From the NCBI RefSeq assembly GCF_025336545.1, contig NZ_JAODBU010000002.1, positions 1 to 64,000 of the forward strand: a stretch of 64,000 bases of DNA, given 5' to 3'. The stretch comes from Eubacterium_U album. GTDB lineage: Bacteria; Bacillota; Clostridia; Lachnospirales; Lachnospiraceae. The notes under the pieces were generated by a model. That model was not told where the DNA came from. It made no database searches and saw only the letters and a list, made by a program, of their open reading frames with translations. The first letter of the stretch is position 1. Each line of letters starts with the position of its first letter. The translations under genes and the position numbers were made by a program. Below are positions 52,526 to 61,182 of the stretch, piece after piece.

Positions 52526-52602
52526 ATATTGTATTGTGAGGCTTAAAATTTTAACCCTCATAATAGTATTTATTTATACAAAACTGAAAGGATTTTTTGC
52601 AA

Positions 52603-53235
52603 ATGAGAAAAAAAGATTTAGCTTTAGAAGTTATAGATAGATTAAAAAAATGTTATCCCGAATCAGATTGTACTCTTGATTACAATGAAGCTTGGAAGCT
52701 GTTAATCAGCGTTCGCCTTGCTGCCCAATGCACTGACGAAAGAGTTAACAAAATTGTTCCGAAGCTTTATGAAAAATTTCCTGACATTGAGTCATTAGCT
52801 AATGCTGATGTAGCCGAAATAACAGAAATAGTTAAACCATGTGGTCTGGGAAACAGCAAAGCCAGAGATATTAGTTTATGCATGAAAATGCTTAGAGATA
52901 AATATGATTGTAAAGTTCCTGATGATTTTGATGAATTATTAAAATTACCGGGCGTCGGACGAAAAAGTGCAAATCTTATTATGGGAGATGTTTTTGGAAA
53001 ACCTGCTATTGTTACAGATACACATTGCATCCGTCTATGCAACAGAATTGGTCTTGTAGATAATATAAAAGACCCTAAAAAAGTCGAAATGGCCTTATGG
53101 AAAATTATTCCTCCCGAAGAAGGGAGTGATTTCTGCCACCGTCTTGTAGACCACGGTCGCGAAGTTTGTACCGCAAGAACTACTCCTCACTGCGATAGAT
53201 GTTGTCTGAATGACATTTGCAAAAAAAGAATATAA
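52603..53235 (+). CDS. nth: Endonuclease III (DNA glycosylase/AP lyase)
   Basis: A 210-residue base-excision repair enzyme for oxidised pyrimidines. The helix-hairpin-helix carries the catalytic Lys in LPGVGRKSANLIMG and the Asp in IVTDTHCIRLCNRIG. Four cysteines at the end (CTARTTPHCDRCCLNDIC) hold the [4Fe-4S] cluster. ATG at 52603 follows AAAGGA; the in-frame TTG at 52597 is less likely. The gene stands alone, with a terminator at 53238-53284. Confidence 0.96.
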   Translation: MRKKDLALEVIDRLKKCYPESDCTLDYNEAWKLLISVRLAAQCTDERVNKIVPKLYEKFPDIESLANADVAEITEIVKPCGLGNSKARDISLCMKMLRDKYDCKVPDDFDELLKLPGVGRKSANLIMGDVFGKPAIVTDTHCIRLCNRIGLVDNIKDPKKVEMALWKIIPPEEGSDFCHRLVDHGREVCTARTTPHCDRCCLNDICKKRI

Positions 53236-53237
53236 AT

Positions 53238-53284
53238 AAATTCCCTTTAATTAGCTTTTAATTTAGCCATATTAAAGGGAATTT
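53238..53284. terminator. Bidirectional terminator after nth
   Basis: A 14-bp perfect stem AAATTCCCTTTAAT/ATTAAAGGGAATTT, immediately followed by TTT on plus. Confidence 0.85.
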
Positions 53285-53314
53285 TTAATATCTTATAGTT
53301 TATTATTTTGATGA

Positions 53315-53345
53315 CGGGGTCAAAAATTCTAAGCCCACATAATCC
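53315..53345. repeat. Fragment of the three-hairpin element
   Basis: CGGGGTCAAAAATTCTAAGC and CCACATAA repeat the left arm of hairpin 1 at 50904-50926; the rest is missing. It lies between the nth terminator and folA. Confidence 0.55.
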
Positions 53346-53367
53346 TGTTCAAATCTGTAGTACTAAT

Positions 53368-53862
53368 TTATTTTTTTCTCTTATAAGTTCTAAAATAATA
53401 CTCAATATCAAAATAAGTGCATTCATCACTTTCATCTGCTATATACCATTCATCTGTCAACTTATCAAGATTCGGAATAAATGTGTCAGCACTGTATGAA
53501 TTATCAATATAAGTTACATACGCTGTATCACAATACGGCAACATTTGCTCATAAATACTTCCGCCGCCTATTACATAAGCTTCTTTATCATTATATTTTT
53601 CAGCCTCTTTTACTGCTTCTTCAATACTATTTACAACAATTGCACCATCAGCCTTAAAATTAGTATCCTTTGTAATTACAATATTTACCCTATTCTTCAA
53701 TGGTCTTCCATTTGGAAAACTATTTAATGTCTTTCTTCCCATAATAATTACATTACCTGTAGTCGTTTCTCTAAAAAACTTCATATCATCAGGTATGCTT
53801 ATAAGTAAATCATTTTTATATCCGATTGCCCACTTATTATCAACTGCAACTATTAAATTCAT
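53368..53862 (-). CDS. folA: Dihydrofolate reductase
   Basis: A 164-residue enzyme regenerating tetrahydrofolate. It shows the N-terminal LIVAVDNKWAIGYKNDLL, cofactor motif NVIIMGRKTLNSFPNGRPLK and AYVIGGGSIYEQML. It lies 26 bases after thyA, so folA-thyA form a dTMP/folate operon in which ThyA produces the dihydrofolate that this enzyme reduces. AAAGGAG precedes ATG. Confidence 0.95.
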   Translation of the reverse strand: MNLIVAVDNKWAIGYKNDLLISIPDDMKFFRETTTGNVIIMGRKTLNSFPNGRPLKNRVNIVITKDTNFKADGAIVVNSIEEAVKEAEKYNDKEAYVIGGGSIYEQMLPYCDTAYVTYIDNSYSADTFIPNLDKLTDEWYIADESDECTYFDIEYYFRTYKRKK

Positions 53863-53888
53863 ATGAATACTCCTTTACTTCTTTATTT

Positions 53889-54737
53889 CTATACTGCAAC
53901 AGGAATATTTTTTATCTGAGGACCTGTTATATAATCATCTAATCTGAAATCATCAACTGTAAAATCATAAAAATTCTTAACTTCAGGATTAATCCAGAAC
54001 TTCGGTGCCGGATGTTGTTCTCTTGCAATAAGTTCTTCAACAAGTGGAACATGTTTATCATAAATATGTGCATCCGCAATCACATGTACTAATTCTCCAA
54101 CTTCCATATCTGAGACCTGAGCAAACATATGAAGAAGAACCGCATATTGACATACATTCCAGTTATTAGCTGTCAAAATATCCTGAGAACGCTGGTTTAA
54201 GATACCATTTAACACCAATTTACCTGTTTCTTTATTTTTTGTAACATTAAATGTCATACTATAAGCACATGGATACAAATTCATTTCATGCAAATCCTGA
54301 TGTACATAAATATTTGTCATTATTCTTCTGCTGTATGGATTATTTTTCAAATCATACAAAACTCTGTCTACCTGATCCATCATACCTTCTTTGTACTGAT
54401 GCTTTACTCCGAGCTGATAGCCATACGCCTTTCCGATTGAGCCATTTTCATCAGCCCAGCTATCCCAGATATGACTGTTTAAATCATTTATATTATTAGA
54501 CTTTTTCTGCCAAATCCATAAAATTTCATCGACACAATTTTTTAAATTTGTTTTTCTTAATGTAAGTGCAGGAAATTCTTTTTTCAAATCGTAACGGTTT
54601 ACTACACCAAATTTCTTTATTGTGTAGGCATAACTTCCGTCGTCCCATTTTGGTCTTACTTTTTCACCTTTTGTATCTATTCCATTTTTCAATATGTCTG
54701 AACACATATCTACAAATACTTTATCTGCGTAACTCAT
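53889..54737 (-). CDS. thyA: Thymidylate synthase, divergent active-site form
   Basis: A 282-residue ThyA-family enzyme converting dUMP to dTMP with methylene-THF. The fold is recognised by NNPYSRRIMTNIY, the catalytic Cys near residue 157, QRSQDILTANNWNVCQYA and ADAHIYDKH. The catalytic segment is NLYPCAYSMTFNV, where typical ThyA has a PPCH motif, and RSxDxxLGxPFN is replaced by RSQDILTANNWN. It is probably active because the Cys, Arg, Asp and Tyr/His dUMP contacts remain. It is directly upstream of folA. Confidence 0.9.
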   Translation of the reverse strand: MSYADKVFVDMCSDILKNGIDTKGEKVRPKWDDGSYAYTIKKFGVVNRYDLKKEFPALTLRKTNLKNCVDEILWIWQKKSNNINDLNSHIWDSWADENGSIGKAYGYQLGVKHQYKEGMMDQVDRVLYDLKNNPYSRRIMTNIYVHQDLHEMNLYPCAYSMTFNVTKNKETGKLVLNGILNQRSQDILTANNWNVCQYAVLLHMFAQVSDMEVGELVHVIADAHIYDKHVPLVEELIAREQHPAPKFWINPEVKNFYDFTVDDFRLDDYITGPQIKNIPVAV

Positions 54738-54880
54738 AAATTGCCTCCATTTTTCTTTCTATGAAATTATAGCATCTCCTATTCTGATAATAGGCAAATA
54801 CTAATTGCTTCATTTTTTTCTTCTATGGAATTATAACATCTACCCTATAAATAATAAACTAATTTTTTCTTTGATTTACA

Positions 54881-55336
54881 TTACTGTATTCCAATTTCTT
54901 TTAAAAACCCTTTGCACCCCTTTAGCACATCATCATATGTTGCATCAAAATTACCTGTATACCACGGGTCGGCTATATCCCCCATTTGTCCCGCAAATGA
55001 TAACAATTTATATACTTTTCCTTCTAAATCATCACCTATTATTCTATTAATATTCCTTATATTTGCAGTATCCATTCCAATTATATAATCAAATTCGCTA
55101 TAATCCTGCTTTGTCATCCGTCTTGCTTTGTGATTTCCACACGGAATGCCTACACTGCTTAATTTATTTCTCGTCCCCGGATGGACTCCGTGGCCTATTT
55201 CTTCATAACTTGTAGCCGCTGAGTCTATGTAAAACTTATCGGCTATCCCTTTTTTATTTACCATGTCCTGTAGGACATACTGCGCCATTGTCGAGCGGCA
55301 TATATTGCCGTGGCAGATGAATAGGATTTTTGTCAT
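54881..55336 (-). CDS. Low-molecular-weight protein-tyrosine phosphatase
   Basis: A 151-residue enzyme. The P-loop FICHGNICRSTMAQ (CxxxxxR) lies at the N-terminus, and the general-acid Asp with its neighbours appears in IADPWYTGNFDATYDDV. Full length. In bacteria such enzymes often counter a BY-kinase for capsule control, but no such kinase is in the window. AGGAAA precedes ATG. A monocistronic minus gene. Confidence 0.93.
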   Translation of the reverse strand: MTKILFICHGNICRSTMAQYVLQDMVNKKGIADKFYIDSAATSYEEIGHGVHPGTRNKLSSVGIPCGNHKARRMTKQDYSEFDYIIGMDTANIRNINRIIGDDLEGKVYKLLSFAGQMGDIADPWYTGNFDATYDDVLKGCKGFLKEIGIQ

Positions 55337-55491
55337 AATTTCTTATTTCCTTTCAAATGTTCTCATATGCCGATTAATACAGGCTTTATAAGAAATATAT
55401 TATATATTTTTTCTTTGCAAAAACTTGTATAACTCAGCATTTTATAATATTTAAATGAAGTAAAAATTGAAGTAAACCTCTTTCTTTTACC

Positions 55492-55828
55492 TCAAAGGTT
55501 ATTTCCAGCAACTCTTTTCATTTCATCAGCAGCTTCATCAAAACCCAAATGTGTGTATGTATCTAATGTAACTGAGATATCAGAGTGTCCCATTATCTAC
55601 TACAATGTTTTTGGATTCATTCTAGCTGCTGCCATCCTGCTACAAAATCTATGTCTACATACATGAGGTGTCACATTAGGCATTTGAACTCTATAGACTT
55701 TATTATATTTTTCACATATGCGATTAAAATACTTTTCCCAATGTAATGCTACTAAGGGCTTACCATTTTTATCCAGAATTAGGAATCCTGTATAGCCATC
55801 AATCATTGGCTCAATCTTTACCTTCTTC
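55492..55828 (-). pseudogene. Remnant of Tn916-type tyrosine integrase (C-terminal part)
   Basis: The frame reads KKVKIEPMIDGYTGFLILDK, then HVCRHRFCSRMAAARMNPKTL, which is the catalytic Arg/His region of tyrosine recombinases and resembles the conjugative-transposon integrase. Two successive stop codons (TAG TAG) then interrupt it where QY normally stands, followed in frame by IMGHSDISVTLDTYTHLGF (with the catalytic His and Tyr) to a normal end. The N-terminal part is missing and joined to reductase sequence at about 55829. It cannot make integrase. Confidence 0.75.
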
Positions 55829-56056
55829 CTTTAATGTATCTACACTCTTTTCTGCTTTTTTCTTTTCTACCAGCCATTCAAAGCAACCAAGTTCTGAATA
55901 TTTTTTATAATGATCATATCCTACATCATGTAACAGATAATAGTCGAAATATTCTACACCTGTTTTACGTAACTGCTTATTGAAAATATTGTCTGCTTCA
56001 TTTTAGTTTTTAAGTGGTAATCTCATCAAGCCAAAACCTAACTTTTTCTGATTCAT
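55829..56056 (-). pseudogene. Aldo/keto reductase remnant
   Basis: It starts MNQKKLGFGLMRLPLKN, a typical reductase N-terminus, then a stop (TAA-like TAA/ACTAA) and an internal deletion before ADNIFNKQLRKTGVEYFDYY and HDVGYDHYKKYSELGCFEWL. The C-terminal half is gone, replaced by the integrase remnant. Its sequence differs from the intact reductase at 1805-2728. Confidence 0.65.
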
Positions 56057-56119
56057 AATACCCTCCTGGTTTTCTCAAAATATTGCTTTTATTTTAATTG
56101 TTTACGGGCAAAATAGCAA

Positions 56120-56178
56120 TAGACCGTTATACATAAAACTTCATCATTATAATGAAATTTTTATAATATAACGGTCTA
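56120..56178 (-). terminator. Hairpin after the GH16 gene
   Basis: TAGACCGTTATA pairs with TATAACGGTCTA across an inner stem TTCAT...ATGAA. The U-run is poor, so termination is plausible rather than clear. Confidence 0.5.
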
Positions 56179-56194
56179 CTTTATTTTTTAATTA

Positions 56195-58858
56195 TTATTT
56201 CTTTAAAATTCTAACTTTTTTAGGTTTTGACCACTTCTTGCAGCCAACGGCTCTAACTCGTACAAAAAGTTCCTTTCTCTTTTCAAATGCTTTTTTAGAA
56301 ATTGTTACTTTTTTATATTTCTTTACTGTCTTTGTTACAATAACTGATGTAAACTTTTTATTCTCAGAAACCTGTACCTGATATCTTTTAGCACCTTTAA
56401 CTTTTCTAAATGAAAGCCTGATTTTCTTTGCATTTTTCTTCTTTGTTGCTTTCTTTACAACTGTTGTTTTTAATGCTTTGTTTGGAGTCTTTTTCTGTGT
56501 TTTCTTTGTTGTTGGAGAGGCTGTTGTTCCTTCAGGTTTTGTTTCACCTGAAGCTGTTGTTCCCTCAGGTTTTGTTTCACTTGGATTTGTTGTTCCCTCA
56601 GGTTTTGTTTCACTTGGATTTGTTGTTTCTGGAGTAACCGGCGTTACACCTTTCCCAATCTTATAATCTCCATAAAGACCATCCTTTGCTCCATTTGTAG
56701 AAACTCCTGCATTATTGTCTGCCTTCTCGTCTTCTCCTGCCTTAACCATACGCTGGTAAACACGAACATAATCAACTAACATTGTTCCTGATGTAAAACT
56801 GCTGTCAGGTACATAACCACTGTCAAATGTTCCACCTGCTGCAAGATTTAAAATAAGGTAAAATCTCTGGTCAAACGGTGCATATGCATTTCCTCTGTCT
56901 GAGCCTGAATACCACTCACCATATGTACATTTGAAATAGCATTTGCCATCACAGTAAATCTTAATATTTTCAGCATCCCACTGAACACTGTATACATGCC
57001 AGTCGTCAATGCCTGTCTTTTTATTACCATCTCGTGTTATGTTAAATGCATCTGATGTATTAATATTATTTGGCCACTGTGCACCATAATGTAATGTACC
57101 AAATACCATATTTGGTGTTCTTCCACGTCCTTCAAATACATCTATTTCACCTGATAATGGCCATGAACCATAACGTGAGTCATTTGGAAGCATCCACATA
57201 GCAGGCCATATGCCTGTACCTGTAGGCATTTTTGCTCTGAAATCAACTCGTCCGTATTTCACTGAGAATTTATCTTTTGTTGTAATCTTTCCTGATGAAT
57301 ACTGAGCAGTTGCTTTCTTAGATGGATCACCTTTTTCTGTAAATACCTTTGACTGCTTTTTCATAAGAATATTTAATGCACCATCTTTTACTGATACATT
57401 GTCTCTTGTGTAGTATTCAAGTTCCTGATTTCCCCAACCGGCTGTGTTAATATCGTCTTCTTTAAGTAAGAATCCTTCATCATATGACCACTTGCTTGTG
57501 TCAAGAGATGCACCATCAAATTCATCATTGAAAATCATCTTCCAACCTGCCGGTGTATATGCATTTGAATTGTCATTTACTTTAATATCTGACATATCTG
57601 ATGGAAGTGTTGGCTTATAAGATGTATTTCCTTTAATTGTATACAATACATAGTTATTACTTGCATCTCCACCTTTTTTACCATCAATAGGATATGTGAC
57701 TTTTATTTCTGTATCCTGTCTTACAGGCTGGAGCCAAAGTCCATAAACATGATCAACAAAATAACCCCACTGACTGCTTAGTGAATATTTGTTGTAACCA
57801 CTTCCTTCATATACCCATCCACAGGCTGCAACATCTGTAAGTGGAATCCACTTTCCATCTACCTTAACTTCGTATTTAAATAAATCCAAATCATCTTTTA
57901 TAGCTTCTGTTCCACCAATTTTTGGAAGTGGAATACCAACTGATGCTGTACCACTTGTGCTTGCATCGTATGATGTGCCATTATATGCTGTGATTTTGTA
58001 ATTTGATCTGGTTGGCTTTGTATATGTAACTTTTACATCCTGATGTACATTTGGATTTGACTTTGATGCAAATCTTAATGTAAATGACCAACTGATATTT
58101 GTAAACCAATATCCACCATCACCATCTGAGTAATATCCAAAGTTCTGATCCCACAGAAATCCTGATGCTGCATTGCCTAAAAACTGAACAAATCCTTTTC
58201 CGTCATTGTTGTCTACTGTAATGTTAACATCATCCTGAATCTGTTCATACTTGATACTCTTGTCTCCATTAAATGTCCATGCTCCCCAATGTGTAGCTGA
58301 ACCACCTGTTGTATCTGCCTGAATATTTGTTTCTGTTGTAGAAATACTTGTAAGCTTATACTTTGAAAGTTTGTTAAGTTCCAATTTGTAATCAAGATTT
58401 ATGTTATTTGTTTTTCCATGGAAACGGAAATATGTTGTTTCTGTAAGTTTCATCCAGCAAACCCAGCCACCCCATGACTGATATTCCCATGCCCAAGTGT
58501 CATTCCACTTGAAGTAACTTACATCTTCAATTTTCTTCCATTCACCATTTGTTCCGTTTTCCTGTTTAACATAAACCTGAATGTCTTTTTCCACATCTGC
58601 AATGGAAAGTTCACTACTGGCTTTTCCGTTAAACTTTGGCATTACAAATCCATAGCTGACTGTACCAACTCCTGAATGTGTAATTGTTGGTCCATCATTT
58701 GTTGAATAATAATCCATTGATGAAACAACTTCTGCCGCTGCTCCCTTTACATCACTACCTGAAAAAATTACTCCTGCTGAAGTAAGCAACAATGCCAGAG
58801 ACATTACAACAGAAATTAATTTTTTCATAGTTTTTCCCATACTAAAAAATTCTTTCAT
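56195..58858 (-). CDS. Secreted multidomain family-16 glycoside hydrolase (beta-glucanase type)
   Basis: An 887-residue exported enzyme. A signal peptide (KKLISVVMSLALLLTSAGVI) precedes about 390 residues of two Trp/Tyr-rich beta modules, possibly carbohydrate-binding. A GH16 domain (about 430-690) follows, opening WKMIFNDEFDGASLDTSKW with catalytic SGEIDVFEGRG (ExDxxE) and GIWPAMWMLPND. A repeated linker NPSETKPEGTT and a very Lys-rich fibronectin-like C-terminal domain (KGAKRYQVQVSENKKFTSVI) end it. It probably attacks beta-1,3/1,4-glucan at the cell surface; the substrate is inferred. Start at 58858 follows AAAGGAAG; the in-frame ATG at 58927 has none. Confidence 0.88.
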   Translation of the reverse strand: MKEFFSMGKTMKKLISVVMSLALLLTSAGVIFSGSDVKGAAAEVVSSMDYYSTNDGPTITHSGVGTVSYGFVMPKFNGKASSELSIADVEKDIQVYVKQENGTNGEWKKIEDVSYFKWNDTWAWEYQSWGGWVCWMKLTETTYFRFHGKTNNINLDYKLELNKLSKYKLTSISTTETNIQADTTGGSATHWGAWTFNGDKSIKYEQIQDDVNITVDNNDGKGFVQFLGNAASGFLWDQNFGYYSDGDGGYWFTNISWSFTLRFASKSNPNVHQDVKVTYTKPTRSNYKITAYNGTSYDASTSGTASVGIPLPKIGGTEAIKDDLDLFKYEVKVDGKWIPLTDVAACGWVYEGSGYNKYSLSSQWGYFVDHVYGLWLQPVRQDTEIKVTYPIDGKKGGDASNNYVLYTIKGNTSYKPTLPSDMSDIKVNDNSNAYTPAGWKMIFNDEFDGASLDTSKWSYDEGFLLKEDDINTAGWGNQELEYYTRDNVSVKDGALNILMKKQSKVFTEKGDPSKKATAQYSSGKITTKDKFSVKYGRVDFRAKMPTGTGIWPAMWMLPNDSRYGSWPLSGEIDVFEGRGRTPNMVFGTLHYGAQWPNNINTSDAFNITRDGNKKTGIDDWHVYSVQWDAENIKIYCDGKCYFKCTYGEWYSGSDRGNAYAPFDQRFYLILNLAAGGTFDSGYVPDSSFTSGTMLVDYVRVYQRMVKAGEDEKADNNAGVSTNGAKDGLYGDYKIGKGVTPVTPETTNPSETKPEGTTNPSETKPEGTTASGETKPEGTTASPTTKKTQKKTPNKALKTTVVKKATKKKNAKKIRLSFRKVKGAKRYQVQVSENKKFTSVIVTKTVKKYKKVTISKKAFEKRKELFVRVRAVGCKKWSKPKKVRILKK
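56525..56640. repeat. Coding tandem repeats in the GH16 linker
   Basis: About 30-bp repeats encode (T)NPSETKPEGT or ASGETKPEGT variants. Repeat-number change would alter linker length without shifting frame. Confidence 0.75.
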
Positions 58859-58969
58859 AATACTTCCTTTCTTTTCCCTTACGGAAATAATCTCGCTATA
58901 CTGCCTTTTAATTATATGAATATTCATTTTTTCTTTAAATGGTCTGTATTTTTATGTGACATTCAAATT

Positions 58970-59278
58970 TTATAAAAACGTTTTAATTATTATAATAACT
59001 TTTTCTTTCCTTTTAGTTGCTCCAAACAAATCTTTTGGGGTATCTCTTAAACTAGCTTGCTTAGAACGATTACAATGCTTACAAATACATTGTAAATTTA
59101 ATACGGAATCTCTTCCACCATATTTCTGTGGAATAATGTGGTCAATATCCATATCACCTTTTCTGAAACTACGTCCACACTTAATACATTTATACCAACC
59201 ATTGTTGTTATCATATGCATCATTTTTATCAAAATAATTGCTTCTATAACCCCTATCTTCTCTCCTTTCTGCTTGTTT
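58970..59278 (-). pseudogene. HNH endonuclease fragment lacking its N-terminus
   Basis: The frame begins right after a stop (TAA) with KQAERREDRGYRSNYFDKND, without a usable ATG until residue 43. It contains a zinc pair (YKCIKCGRSF), the HNH core DIDHIIPQKYGGRDSVLNLQ and CKHCNRSK, so the domain is complete. Only an internal ATG (59152) exists, which would remove the first Cys pair. A 5' truncation is the simplest reading. Confidence 0.6.
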
Positions 59279-59372
59279 TTACTCTGTGGCTAAACTTTTT
59301 TATAGTTTTGGATTATTATACTACAGCTATAAAAATATTACAATTATATATCATATAATATGAGGTGATTTC

Positions 59373-59447
59373 ATGAAGGATATTGATTTCGATTCTATTG
59401 GCAAGAAATTAAAAGAAATGGTGTGCTACCTGTCAATAGGACAATAA
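59373..59447 (+). pseudogene. Small host frame interrupted by the IS3-type element
   Basis: GAGGTGATTTC precedes ATG, and MKDIDFDSIGKKLKEMV is read before the IS left end at 59424; the remaining seven codons are IS DNA. The original product is unknown. Confidence 0.4.
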
Positions 59448-59496
59448 AAAATAATAAATTTTTGTATCGTCAGCCGATTTACGGCTGGCGATATTT

Positions 59497-60432
59497 TTAA
59501 GCTACTTTTATATATTGATTATGATATTCCATTGGTGTCATCACATTTAACTTTCTTTGTAATCGTTGGTTATTGTAGTAATTAATGTAATCGGTTATAG
59601 CTGCAATTAAGGCAGTTCTATCATTGAAATGTTGGCAGTAATACATCTCTCGCTTTAGAATCCCCCAAAATCCTTCCATCGGTCCATTATCAATACAATG
59701 GGCGACTCTTGACATGCTTTGTTTCATATGATGTTTCTTTAATCTGGTACGGAACTGCGCACTTGTATATTGAAATCCACGATCAGAGTGGAAGAGTGGA
59801 TGTGCATCAGGTTCCAAGCGAACTGCTTCATCAAAAGTATCCATAACTAATGGATTATCATTATGGTCACTTATTTTAAAAGTTACAATTCTTCGATCGT
59901 ATAAATCTAAAATGGCACTCAAATATATCTTGTGGACTTCATTTCCAATGTAATATTTAAACTCGGACACATCAGTGAGCCATTTCTCGTTCGGCTTATC
60001 CGCATGAAAATCTCGATGCAAATAGTTTTTTGCAATGTGATCGGGATTCCGGTCTCCTCTGGTACAGCTTTTGGGTTTCCATTTAATATTTGACTTTATA
60101 TCATATTTTCTACAGATGCGGAGAACTCGTTTATCATTCACATGAATTCCTTTGTGTCCATCTAATTCATCTCGGATTCTACGATATCCCATATCCGGAT
60201 GTTCTTTATGTATCTTTTGAATTTCAACAGATAACGTTTCATTCTGCAATTCATTATTGCTTTCCGGATGCTTTAGCCAGTTATAGTATGCAGAGCGTGT
60301 AATATTAAGATACTTACAAAGTTTATCTATAGGATATCTCTTGTCAGAGGATAATTCTTTGATTGCCTTATATGCAGCTAAACGGTGAACTAAAGATAAC
60401 GGTCCCTCCTTTCCAGTTCTCTGACTTTTTTT
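59497..60432 (-). CDS. IS3-family transposase catalytic part (OrfB)
   Basis: The frame is open from the slippery A AAA AAG (60425-60432, minus) through LVHRLAAYKAIKELSSDKRY, HTH region SAYYNWLKH, HTH_21 (HKEHPDMGYRRIRDELDGHK) and an rve/DDE domain. DDE residues are in WLTDVSEFKYY, HSDRGFQYTSAQ and the GPMEGFWGILKREMYY Glu. There is no good independent start: normal expression would be by -1 frameshift from orfA, giving KKSQRTGKEGPL across the join. Since orfA is broken, this frame is probably silent even though itself intact. Confidence 0.85.
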   Translation of the reverse strand, partial: KKSQRTGKEGPLSLVHRLAAYKAIKELSSDKRYPIDKLCKYLNITRSAYYNWLKHPESNNELQNETLSVEIQKIHKEHPDMGYRRIRDELDGHKGIHVNDKRVLRICRKYDIKSNIKWKPKSCTRGDRNPDHIAKNYLHRDFHADKPNEKWLTDVSEFKYYIGNEVHKIYLSAILDLYDRRIVTFKISDHNDNPLVMDTFDEAVRLEPDAHPLFHSDRGFQYTSAQFRTRLKKHHMKQSMSRVAHCIDNGPMEGFWGILKREMYYCQHFNDRTALIAAITDYINYYNNQRLQRKLNVMTPMEYHNQYIKVA

Positions 60433-61075
60433 AACAGATTATTTTCCATTTGTAAATCAAGATTTTTTCTTTCGAGTTCAGCGATTCTATCACGTAATTC
60501 TTCCTCAGGTGTACGACTTGGTAATGATCCGACTCGTCTACCACGGCGGTCTTCCAGACCTTTACTTTCCATTTTTTCGTACCGTTTTACCCAGTTACGA
60601 ACTTATTGACAAGAACATTGATATTTCAAAGCCATTGCTCCATAATTCTTATCATTTGCAGGCATTCCATAACTATTTTTAATCGCTCATCAAGAGTCGT
60701 TGATTTTGCTTTTTTCATGCAAGCACCTCCAGTGGATGTTTTTAATATTCCACCAGAATTATACACCTTAATCCACTTTAAAAGTTGTGTATGTGAACGG
60801 ATTCCATATTTTGAGCAAATATCATCAAGAGAACCTGCTCCATTAAGATAATCATTTACCGCAGATATTTTTAGTGTTTTTGAGTAACTCTTGTTTTTGG
60901 GCTGATTAAGTAAACCTGCTGGTCCATTGCATTGGTATATAGAAATCCATTTTCTAATACTTTGGGAGGCAACTCCAAGTTTTTTACTTGCCTGACTCAG
61001 TCCAATCTCTCCATCAAGATATTGCTCAACTATTTTTACTTTTACTATTGGATCTATTTTGCTTTTTCTGGACAT
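60390..61075 (-). pseudogene. IS3-family OrfA, broken by frameshift and nonsense codon
   Basis: Reading from MSRKSKIDPIVKVKIVEQYL, it has two helix-turn-helix domains (LSQASKKLGVASQSIRKW, LDDICSKYGIRSHTQLLKW). After VMECL it goes out of frame; the alternative frame carries the expected PANDKNYGAMALKYQCSCQ, then a stop where Gln should be, then VRNWVKRYEKMESKGLEDRR and the leucine-zipper ELRDRIAELERKNLDLQM. So a one-base shift and one nonsense change both disable it. Confidence 0.8.
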
Positions 61076-61182
61076 AAAAATACCCCCATATAGGACTTTT
61101 ATATTTTATTGTCCTATATGAGGGTAGCATATCATTCTATCATTTTAATACGACAGTCTTTATAACTTACTTACGTCTCATT

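Larger units (their letters stand above)
59424..61129 (-). mobile_element. IS3-family insertion sequence, decayed
   Basis: About 1706 bp bounded by inverted repeats TGCTACC...ATAGGACAATAAAA (left) and its complement (right). It contains an orfA/orfB pair on minus with a slippery A-run. No target duplication is visible (GTG versus TAT at the ends), so the locus may have rearranged after insertion. The right end forms a palindrome TACCC...GGGTA. Confidence 0.85.

Noticed and set aside
58970..59278. HNH frame as part of a defence or retron system
   Set aside because: Truncated at its 5' end, with no reverse transcriptase, methylase or restriction partner beside it.
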